A stretch of 64,000 bases of DNA from Haematobia irritans (Eukaryota; Arthropoda; Insecta; Diptera; Muscidae): positions 264,176,070 through 264,240,069 of the forward strand of contig NC_134397.1 in assembly GCF_050003625.1 (NCBI RefSeq), written 5' to 3'. The notes under the pieces were generated by a model, which saw only the letters and a program-made list of their open reading frames with translations, had not been told where the DNA came from and did not search any database. Positions 35,401-47,400 of this stretch are shown in pieces. Positions within the stretch are counted from its first letter, which is position 1; each line of letters starts with the position of its first letter. The position numbers and the translations under genes were made by a program.

Positions 35401-38400
35401 ATATTAAGAATATATACATAATCATATACCACGCTTGGTTTCCATTTTCGTGTGAGAAATAAAACATTTTCATACAATTGGCTCGTTAAAGGCATTGCTT
35501 TCATATACAATAGGATGGATTGATAAAAATGTTTATAATTTTATTGTTAGCCTGATATCGATGCAAGGTTTATTTTTACTCCAAATTAATTATTTTTATG
35601 TATTATTTAAAGTTCAATACGAGCTTATTGGACATGAGGAATTGGTACTGAAAAGAAAATGCCAAGTTCGAAACTCCACAAGCCTTACTATACACATATT
35701 TTTGTATAAGGAGAATTTCCATAGTCTTTAGTGTAGATTTAGCGGGGTTAGATGATACAATTAATAATTAATGCAAGTACGTTACATCAGATACCGTATC
35801 TTCGCATCTTTTTCTGTATTGAGACTACCAGAATTAACTTGAGTTTTGGGTTTTTGACTTTTTCAAATATGCGATTGATAACGAGATCCATTATAAACTG
35901 AGCTGCGATTAAAATGGTGGCTCACAATTTAGCCTTGAGTAATTATTGTGAAAACCGCAAAATTTTAAACACGAATGTGCACTATATCTCTATCCATCAT
36001 AGGTATGATTTTATTTTATGGGCTGATTGATTGATTTGGGATGAATAACCTCGGTCTCAAACGAAATGAAAACTAATAGAGCAATGCAATCTTGGTATAA
36101 CCGTTAGCGTCTTGCCTACAAAGGGAGAGATTCCAAACGAATTAATCTGCATCTACACCCCCAAAAAAGTCTCTTCTATAACATATACCCCAAATATATT
36201 TTGCTTCAAGCATATATATTTTTCAAATATATTATATTTCACCCTAGGACAGTGTTGCCATTATTGCAGATTTTCTCCGAAATTGGGGATATTTTTTCGT
36301 GAATATGGGGACGAAATTTTTGAGTTGGGGACTTCGGGATTTGGTAGGGAATTTCCACAAATATGGGTTTTTTATGGGGATTTTTTATTCCGAGAAATCG
36401 GTTTAATCTTTTTTAACAAAAATTTATTCCTAAAGGAAATTTTGCCAAATTTCTATTTTTATAGATAATTTTGACAAAATTTTATTTATAGAAAGTTTTG
36501 TCAAAACTTTATTCCTATAATAAATTTTGTGATTTTTTTCTATGTATAATTTTGTCAAAATTTTATTTCAATAGATAATTTTGTCAAAATTGTATTTCTA
36601 TAGAAAGTTTTGTCAAAATTTTATTTCTATAGTAAATTTTGTCACAATTTTATTTCTATAGACAATTTTGTCAAAATTGTATTCCTATAAAAATTTTGTG
36701 AATTATTTTCTATGTATATTTTATTTCTATAGAAAATTTTGTCACAATTTTGTCAAAATTTTATTTCTATAGAAAATTTTGTCAAAATTTTATTTCTATA
36801 GAAAATTTTGTCACAATTTTGCTTCTATACACAATTTTGTCAAAATTTTATTTCTATAGAAAATTTTGTAAAGATTTTATTTCTATAAAAAAATTTGTAA
36901 CAATTTTATTTCTATAAAAAAATTTGTAACAATTTTATTTCTATAGAAAATTTTGTAAATTTTCAATGGATAGTCTTGGGTCACTGTTGATAACAAGCTT
37001 TGTTTTGACAACATAAAGGGTGATACGGTCAAAATTTGGTCAATATAAACTTGACGTATTTCTTTCAATTTTGCATTTAAAAAACCTGAACACACCTCAT
37101 TTTGAAGGTGTGTGTGTAGAATATTGCTCCTATTTTGATTTTGGAATTCACTCTTCAGTTGTTAAAATGCCGTCCAAGCAAGAAGAGCAGCGTATCAAAA
37201 TTTTGCTCGCGCATTGCGAAAATCCGAGCTACTCGCACGCAAAGCTGGCAAAATCGCTAAAAGTTGCCAAATCAACCGTTACAAATGTAATTAAAGTGTT
37301 TGGGGAACGTTTGTCGACAGCCAGGAAGTCTGGATCGGGGGAAATCGAAAACCGGAAGCCGCTGAGACGACAAAGAGAGTTGCTGGTAGTTTCAAGCGAA
37401 ACCCTAACCTCTCTCTCCGAGATGCCGCAAATAAGCTGGGTGTATCGTCTACAACCGTGCATCGAGCCAAAAAACGAGCCGGACTATCGACTTACAAGAA
37501 GGTAGTGACTCCAAATCGCGATGATAAACAAAATACGACGGCCAAAGCGCGATCCCGGAGGCTGTACACGACGATGCTGACGAAGTTTGACTGCGTGGTA
37601 ATGGACGACGAAACCTACGTCAAAGCCGACTACAAGCAGCTTCCGGGACATGAGTTTTATACGGCAAAAGGAAGGGGAAAGGTAGCAGATATTTTCAAGC
37701 ACATAAAACTGTCAAAGTTCGCAAAGAAATATCTGGTTTGGCAAGCCATCTGTACCTGTGGCTTGAAAAGCAGCATTTTCATAGCTTCCGGGACTGTCAA
37801 CCAAGAAATTTACGTGAAAGTGTGTTTGAATAAACGTCTGCTGCCTTTCCTGAAGAAACACGGTTGTTCCGTACTGTTTTGGCCGGATTTGGCATCTTGC
37901 TATTACGGTAAAAAGGCCATGGAGTGGTACGCCGCCAACAACGTGCAGGTGGTTCCCAAGGACAAGAACCCTCCCAACACGCCAGAGCTCCGCCCAATTG
38001 AGAAATACTGGGCTATTGTCAAGCGGAACCTAAAGAAGACCAAAAAAACTGCTAAGGACGAGCAGCAGTTCAAGGCAAACTGGCTTTCTGCGGCGAAGAA
38101 GGTGGACAAGGTGGCTGTACAAAATGTGATGGCAGGTGTCAAGCGTGAAGCCTGGCAATTCGCATTTGGAAAAGCGAAAACCTAACTGAATATTTTTCCT
38201 GAATTTTATACTAACTGAACTTGAAAAATAAATTTAATTTGATTTTTTAAATAAACGATTTCACCGGTTTACACGCGTTTTCCCTTGACCAAATTTTGAC
38301 CGTATCACCCTTTAGTTAGGCTAACCAACATAAAATTGCGTCAATTGTAACATATAACTCGGATCTAACGTTACCTTACTCGGTGAAGGAGAAGTTGATA

Positions 38401-41400
38401 CATGCATTAGTTATGCCCCACTTACTTTATTGTATAGAGGTGTATAGCAGTACAACGATGGAGAACTTGAGAAAGGTGAAATGAGCAGTGAATAGAGTAG
38501 TACGTTATCTATATTCGCTTGGACGGTTCGATCATGTTTCGGACTATGTTCGACGCTTCTTAGGATGTTCCTTCTCAGAATTCGTTGATTTAAGATCTCT
38601 GTTGTTATTTTACAAGATTTTTAAGACTCAAACTCCTCTTTTTCTTGTCAACTTGTTTGCTTTTGGATGCTCTCGTCGCAATCAATTGATTATTCCAACT
38701 GTCAGTCGATACATTAATTTTTATTAATTTATATTTAATATTTTTATATAATATTGTAATGTCCGTTAGAGTAGTACATTGTAATTCGTTAACTTGGCCC
38801 TGTAAAGGCTTTGAATTGCTTAAATAAATGAAAATAAATAAATAAATAAATAGTTTTGTCAAAATTTTATTTCTATAGACAATTTTGTCTAAATGTTATT
38901 TCTATATAGAAAATTTTGTCAACATTTTATTTCTATATATAAAATGTTGTTTGTGTCACTTAACATAAATTCTCTTTCTCTGCTAGACACTGTCCCGGAG
39001 ACAGAAGAGAAAAAGCCAAATAACCAAGGAAGTTTGCAAGGGGCTATGAAATTTATTTATCATCGTACAATAGAATTTTTGGCGTAATTTGATATATATG
39101 TTAAATTATATTTGAGAGATATTTTGTAACTTACCTCATACATAGTAGGAATTAGAGCCCGACCGAAGCGAATATTTTCGGCCGAAGCCATTGTTCGGCA
39201 AAAAAGCAATAGTCGGCGGAAGGCTAAGCCGAATTATTTTTTAATGTATACTGAAATATGTTGCAAGTTTCTTTTAACAAATACAAATATTAAACAAACA
39301 TATAAAAATACAAGTCAAATTTTTCGAATTTTTCGGGATCCCGGTCAAAGGGAAACCTGCTTTGACGTGGCATACATTTAGGCATTTGAATAATATATTA
39401 TAAATTTCCTACAACTACGGTTATAACGCGCTGTCTGCACAACTAACAATGTACATTATATTATTTTCTTGTAACGATAAATACCCAGCAAAAAAATTTG
39501 GAAGTTCTTCCAAAGGCACAACTTTAAAAGCACTTCCAGAAGATGCACTCCCAATGATGTTCTTTATTTTAACTACCCAGGAAGTACTTTTAATTCAATT
39601 TTTTATACTTGGTGTTTTCATACTTTTAATAGGTAATTTTAACTTTTTTTGTTTCAAATAGGTAAGAATTCATAAAATGGCACAAATCATTTAAATTTTG
39701 TCGAAAAAAAATGCTAAATCCAATCTAAAAAAATTGTACATTTTTGAAAATATTTGAGGTCAAACGTTTCTGACAAGCTTTAGAATCTATTAAAAATTAA
39801 AAAAAAATTAAAAATTATTTATTTGACAAAATATCACAGAATTTTTTTAATTTACATCCAAACCATTGAATTCGGATCACACCTAAAGAAATTATGTAAA
39901 TTCAGTGCAACGGCTGTTGAAATGGAGGAGTTCCGTCCTATGACAAGCCCATGTTAAATTCATCGCTTCTACGTCAATTTGGCACCACCTCCGGATCCAA
40001 AAAGAACATTTTCATTACTTTTTTGGCGACGCTTTTTTTGCTGGGTAGAGATACTCTCGGACCCTGAAACAATTTTAATCACCCTTATTCCTGAAGTCGC
40101 CCTCGCCGTCGCTTTTCGTCTGGTCGCCACTATTTGGTATTCCGTTTATTCTACTATCGACGAAAATCGGTATTCCAGGTGTAGTTTTTTGTCGCCGTTA
40201 AATTTACCAGCGACGAGTTTAGTGATTAGTTTTTGAAGAAGTTTTTTAGAATTTATTAAATGAACAATTGAAAAATAAATTTAAAAAGTAGAAATTCGTA
40301 AGAAGTAAAGTGACTAATCTTCAAAAATTACAAAAAATGAAAAAATGGGGATCTGCCATTAGATGAGCTAGACTGACTCCAGCGATTTAAAACCATTTGG
40401 AACAAAAGGTTTGTAGTTCAATGCCAAGAAAAGAGACAAATGGTAGAAAAGCTGTAACTATTATTAAAAAATTTATATTGGTCAAGTATTTATTCCAGTT
40501 TCCACTCTTTGAGGAACTCAAGTTTTATATCAAGGAGTTCTGAGCTGACCACGATCACAAATCTCTTGATATAAAAATGAGCTATTTATTCTAAATTGGC
40601 AAAAACCTGTATATATAGTAGTTATGGTCATCACATTCACATCATAGAAAAGAAAACTTCGTATACGTAAATTAAAGTATACGTGTTGATTTTCAATTCC
40701 ATTTATTTTTAATAGAAACCCTTCAAGGCCAATGTATTTCATTTAGCACCAAACATATGTAGATAATGTAAATCATTTCAAATTTATCATTTATCTTAAT
40801 TTTCCAAGTCAAAATTGGATTACAAACAAACTGCAATTTAATCGCAAATAATTAAAATTCAGTTTTGTACATCAGCTGATTGTTTTCTTTCACGATGACT
40901 CTTGTGCCATTGATCTCAGCGTCGTCGCTGAGTAGTTTTGGAAGCTTTTACTGTTCTTGAATATATATCCACATTTTTTCCCGCGTCTAATTTCCGACAT
41001 AGATTTGCGTCAGAAATAATATTTTAAACCGAAAAAAATAAAATTAATTTTTTGCACATCAGCTGATTGTTTTCTAGTGATATCGGCCATTTATTACCGA
41101 GTATTGTAATTGGTACAAAAAGTAATCGTCGTCGTCGCCACTTCACAGGAATACCAAATGAATGACGAAACGACTTAAAAGCGACAGACGACAAAAAACG
41201 ACGGCGAGAGCGAGGGCGACTTCAGGAATAAGGGTGAATATGAGCTCATAACCAATATTTAAATTTTCCGATTTGCGATTCCAAATTTCGTAACATGTAA
41301 TACAAAAAACTTTTACAATGGTTAAGAAGTCTCTTCTGGTATAGTTTTCGGAAGACCACTTTTAATATAGTGCGATTATTTGTAACATGAAAGGCGGAAG

Positions 41401-44400
41401 CCTGGGGAAACCTTGAAAATAAAAAATGTAAAAGCAATTGTTTTTATTGATTTGATAATGGAGTCCAAACTGTATTTAAACATTTTGAAAGAAAATCTTC
41501 ACTCCAGCGCTGCTAAAATGGGATTCCGAGATAAAGACCTCTTATTCCAACAAGACAACGACCCCAAACACACGGCCTGGGATGTGAAAACGTGGCTCCT
41601 TCACAACACCAAATACTTCAAAACGCCACCGCAAAGCCCAGATATTTGGAATTGAGGAAAAGTGTTACAAGAAGAATGGGGGCAAAATCTCTCAAATTTT
41701 CTATATAAATAAAATTTTTACAAAATGTTCTATAGAAATAAAATTTTGACAAAATTTTCTACAGAAATAAAATATTGACAAAATTTTCAATAAAAATAAA
41801 ATTTTGACAAAACTTTCAATAGAAATAAAATTTTGACAAAATTTTCAATAGAAATAAATGTTTGGCAAAAATTTTTCTATAGAAATAAAATTTTGACAAA
41901 ATTTTCTATAAAAATAAAATTTGGACAAAATTTTGTATTGAAATAAAATTTTGACAAATTTTTCTATTGAAATAAATTTTGACAAATTTTTCTATATAAA
42001 TAAAATTTTGACAAAATTTTCTATACCCTTATTCCTGAAATTTTGACAAAATTTACTATAGAAATAAAATTTTGACAAAATTTTCTATAGAATTAAAATT
42101 TTGACAAAATTTACTATAGAAATAAAATTTTGACAAAATTTTCTATAGAAATGAAATTTTGACAAAATTTTCTATAGAATTAAAATTTTGACAAAATTTT
42201 CTATACAAATAAAATTTTGACAAAATTTTCGATTGAAATAAAATTTTGACAAAATTTTCTATAGAAATACCATTGTGAAAAAATTTTCTATAAAAATAAA
42301 ACTTTGAACAAAATTTCCTATAAAAATAAAATTTTGACAAAATTTGTTATAGAAATAAAATGTTGACAAAATTTGATATAGAAATAAAATTTATACAAAA
42401 TTTTCTATAGAAATAAAATTTAGAGAAAATTTGCTATGGAAGTAAAATTTTGAAAAAGATTTTTTAAATTCCGTAGATTTTTGGTAAAATTTTCTTCAAA
42501 TTTTGGTAGATTAATTTTGGCACGAGTGACAACCATGAGTGCCAAAATCATTAATTTCATATGGGAAACTCAAATTTTTAAATAAAATTGTCTTAAAACT
42601 ATTTGTATCTCTCTTGAAAGCAACTTTAAACTGCCGGAAAAAAACTTCGGCTCCGGTTAATCGGTCTCATCATGCCGAAGGCCCAATACGGTGGTCATAT
42701 TTATGGCCGAAGCCGATTCTTCGGTCGAGCACTACAAGGCATCTATGAACACATTAATTTGAATCTACAAAACATTTGTGGATTGTTGAACAAATCCACA
42801 AACAAACAATAAATTCTTATGCAAATGGTTTTGTTTTACACAGATTAAATTTTCCTCTCTCACATAAAGCTCTTAATGTCCGTCCAAAGGCATAGGATGA
42901 AGGGAAATAGCCATTGCTTCTAAAAATAAAACATACATTTGTGTTGTTGTATGATCGAAATGAGTGTAAAATTTGATTTCCGCATATTCGTCTTGATTTG
43001 GCGTTTTGGGCTATGAGCCCTCCATTCCCCCTTATGTGTGATCTTCCATTTTTATTCCCTATTAAAAAGTTGTTGGTATTCCGTGCAAATCAACTAAGGG
43101 AAAGAAAACAAATACATTTGGCCCTGAGCCAATTACGACTACCCCACCAGAGAGAAAGAAGATCCCCAATGAAAAAAAACCAAAAATGTGTTTGTTTTAT
43201 TCCTTATCCCAAATCTATGTCACAGGCAAATTATGACTGACTTAGAGCGACTAGCAATGGTGACAACATGAGTATGTAGTGATAATAGAATCGAAACAAA
43301 ATACCCAACAAATAATGACACCAACTGGCTGACGTTAATACCAATTTCATACCAAATATGTTTTTGTAGATGGGGCTGCGATGGCGTCGGCGGCATCGTT
43401 GGCGTTGATTTTAAAAATGGCCAACACCAAACACCTGTCCTTTAGATTTATGTGTTTCTTTCACATACCAAATAGCCTGTGTGTATTTATGCCCAAGAAA
43501 AATGTGACAAGTTCTTTAACCACACACAATTTGTTATATTTACATTCCCCGTATATTGGTGACGTCCACTAATTGTTTATCCCATGTTTGGTTTGTTTTG
43601 CTTTGATAGCGTTCCAGGGATTCAAAAATATGCCTTTAATAATGTACGCTATCCCCCCGATGAATTGACGGAGCCGCCGGCCTTTGAATTGGGTCAAGAA
43701 GTTGAAGTACTTACACGTAGAACGGCTGGCGAAGCCTGTGGCTGGTGGTTGGGCGTCTTGAAAATGCTTAATGCGGACATTTGCGCTGTAGTCTATTCGG
43801 GCCTAGATCAATCCTATACGGAAGTAGTGGATATGGAAAGATTACGACAGAAAAATATGAATCCACCAATAACAGCAAAGACTTTTTATCAGTTCACAAT
43901 ACCAATACCCGAGGAATTGCGTGCAGAGTAAGTAAAGATTATATATCGAAACATCAAAAATGCTGAGCGGACAAACTCATTTGTGTTTTTGTGTTTCTAT
44001 TTTTTTATGCAGTGCCCATAAAGAAGACATTCATAAGGAATTTCAACGTGGAATAAACGCTGGCGTTTGTGTTTACGATCCTGAACAGAATGCTCTAGTG
44101 GTAATATCCAAATGGGAAATTAGTGAGAAACGAGCCCATTTGCTTAAGGAAATGCATTTCCGAAATCTAATACAAAAGGTGAGTAAACAAAACAAAATTA
44201 ACTTGTTCACGCTAGTTGGGTTAAGCGAAAATATCCTCAACTAGTTTGATAAATCGTAATCTTTGAGATCGTATAAAATTTAAAGTCTGCAGGCCCGTAT
44301 CACATACCAGAGAGTTAAATATCTGAACCATGGATAGAAAAACTTTTGTAAATTCAAAGAAACCAATCGCCAAATGATATCCATAGGTTAGGTTAGGTTA

Positions 44401-47400
44401 GGTGGCAGCCCGATGTATCAGGCTCACTTAGACTATTCAGTCCATTGTGATACCACATTGGTGAACTTCTCTCTTATCACTGAGTGCTGCCCGATTCCAT
44501 GTTAAGCTCAATGACAAGGGACCTCCTTTTTATAGCCGAGTCCGAACGGCGTTCCACATTGCAGTGAAACCACTTAGAGAAGCTTTGAAACCCTCAGAAA
44601 TGTCACCAGCATTACTGAGGTGGGATAATCCACCGCTGAAAAACTTTTTGGTGTTCGATCGAAGCAGGAATCGAACCCACGACCTTGTGTATGCAAGGCG
44701 GGCATGCTAACCATTGCACCACGGTGGCTCCCAAATGATATCCATAGTCCTGCCTCATATAGCACTAAGCGAAGAGAAAAAAGAAAAATTAATCAGAATC
44801 ACCTCCCGAGTCGATCTAGCCCTTGGTGTCCGTCTGTCCATATATGTATTTGTTGTTTGCAGATTTTGATGAAATTTGGTACAGGGTGTTTTTTTTATTT
44901 TTTTTTTTTTTTTTTTGGAAGAAGGACGAACGCTATTGAATAAATCGAATCAATCATTCAGTTGTTGGGGATTTTTTCGTAAATGGGGACGAAATTTTTT
45001 ACTTTGGGGACTTCCATCAATTTGGCGATTTTTTAAATCAGTTCATTATAGAAAAAAAAAAGAAAAATTTACTCCTCTTTATTATTAAAATGGTGTAAAT
45101 TGAGCATTTGAAATAGAAAGGGACACAGGATTTTATTTTGATAAGACATTTTTCAACAATTGTGAGTAATCGGTCGCAAATGTTGCCCGCTCATTAGCGG
45201 TCATCATTGATTAGGACAATATATCCCATAAATATAGAAATTTTGATGATGGTTCATCTTCATATTGATCTTTCACCCAATTTTATTACTTGAGAATTAA
45301 AAGAAAATTTTCGTTCATAAATACATGGTGACCGAACCATTTTCAACTCTTTTTGGAAGTGGATCACCGATCCTGATGATGTGTTTAGAAATCTTCATCT
45401 TATTTTGACCAAATTTTCTATAGAAATAATATTTTGACAAAATTTTCCGTAGAAATAATATTCTGACAAAATTTTCTATAGAAATAAAATTTTGTTAAAT
45501 TTTCTATAGAAACAAAATTTTGACAAAATTTTCTATAGAAATAAAATTTTGACAAAATTTTCTATAGAAATAAAATTTTGACAAAACTTTCTATAGAAAT
45601 AAAATTTTGACAAAATTTTCTATAGAAATAAAATTTTGACAAAATTTTCTATAGAAATAAAATTTTGTTAAATTTTCTATAGAAATAAAATTTTGACAAA
45701 ATTTTCTATAGAAATAAAATTTTGACAAAATTTTCTATAAAAATAAAATTTTGGCAAAATTTTCTATATTGTTGTTATTTTTTTGGTACGACCTTCTTAT
45801 TCTTTATTTTTGGTTATTTTTAGATCTGTTCTAAAATGGGCTTTCAAGGTCTCTCAATATGCAAATAAAAAGACTTTATTTCATATTTACATCCGACGTT
45901 TCGTTGTTGATATCGAACTTCTTCTGGGATGAATTTTTTATTGAAATCTGGCAACCATATTGTAAACAGAAAAAAATATAACATACAATTACTTCTATGT
46001 AGCGTATCATAAGCTAAACTCTAAACTTACATTTAGTCTTTTGTCATATTTTTTAAAATTAATTTTAAATTGTAAAAAGTAACGGCACAGGAACACCACG
46101 ACATTAAACAAATATTTAAAATAATTTCAAAAATAATTACAAAACTAAATTAAAATATCACAGATGTTTTTCCTTATGACTACGATCATAGAAGATTGGA
46201 CGTAAACTAAATAATAGCTAATGTATAGGCAGCATTAGTGTTATCTTTGTCTTCTTTTCTGTTTATTGCACATTGAACTCTTTGTTGTATTCTTAGACTC
46301 TCTAGAGTATAACGTTTATTCTCCTTTCTCTCTTTGTCTAAGATTTTGACACTCTCAAAGTCTGCTTTATGTCCCAACTCAATGCAGTGTTGTGCTAAAG
46401 CTGTTGTATGTCTGCCTTTTCTTATGTCTGCTTCATGTTCTGTTACTCTTGTCGCTAAGCTACGTTTAGTTGTTCTATAGAAATAACATTTTGACAAAAT
46501 TTTCTATAGAAATAAGATTTTTACAAAACCTTCTATAGAAATAAAATGTTGACAATTTTAACAAAATTTTCTATAGTAATAAGTTTGACAAAATTTTCTA
46601 TAGAAATAAAATTTTGTTAAATTTTCTATAGAAATAAAATTTTGACAAAATTTTCTATAGAAATAAAATTTTGACAAAATTTTCTATAGAAATAAAATTT
46701 TGACAAAATTTTCTATAGAAATAAAATTTTGACAAAATTTTCTATAGAAATAAAATTTTGTTAAATTTTCTATAGATATAAAATTTTGAAAAAAAAATTT
46801 CCATAGGTATAACATTTTGACAAAATTTTTTTATTATTGCTGATTTTCTAAAGCAGAGTCATAAGTTCATAAGAACTTTTCAAAAATGTAGTGGAGTTTT
46901 TGTGAGGACTATTTATTTAAATTGGGGATTTTTGGGAACGAGAGAGTCCTGATTTGGGAATCAAGAGCCAGAAAAATACTATATGCTGACCCAATATATG
47001 GGGTTATATTACTCCTATATATACAAACAGATCATATTCAAATTTAACACAAAGTAAATGTTTGGCACAATATAAACGTCTATAGTACTTACTAAAGTTG
47101 CAATATATCATCGAAATCGGTTTAGACTTAGATATAGCTCCCATATATATGTATCGCTCGATTTGCCGAAATTTGGTTATAAAATCCTTATTTATTAACC
47201 GATCTTACTCCAGTTTCAAATTTAGATGTTTTAACCGACATTTAGATACAGCTCTTACATAGGTACTATGCTCGATTGTCGGCAACATTACACAGAAAAA
47301 AAAATTATCTTCAATCACGAAATTAATTGATCCAATTAATTTTTATGTTATATGTCTTCAATCATAGAAATGATAGTATCAATTAAAAGTATATTAATCC

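Larger units (their letters stand above)
39153..42734. mobile_element. composite hAT-like element with CGACCGAAG ends
   Basis: The left terminus TAGAGCCCGACCGAAG is mirrored at the right by CTTCGGTCGAGCACTA, with GGCCGAAGCC words inside both ends. The flanking octamers GTAGGAAT and CAAGGCAT agree at five of eight bases. The interior holds two MITEs, a Tc1 fragment and a minisatellite block. A decayed related end is at 53335-53405. No hAT transposase seen. Confidence 0.62.
44966..46965. mobile_element. minisatellite-bearing composite, in Fmr1 intron 4
   Basis: The left part (GTTGGGGATTTTTTCGTAAA, GGGGACGAAATT) and the right part (AAATTGGGGATTTTTGGGAA) match the internal flanks of the CAGTGTTG composite family. 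Between them are reverse-oriented minisatellite blocks 45412-45775 and 46476-46830, interrupted by a Penelope fragment. The terminal CAGTGTTG motifs themselves are eroded. Confidence 0.6.

Noticed and set aside
37797..38142. Minus-strand frames across the DD37E element
   Set aside because: They lie opposite a recognised transposase frame and have no motif of their own.
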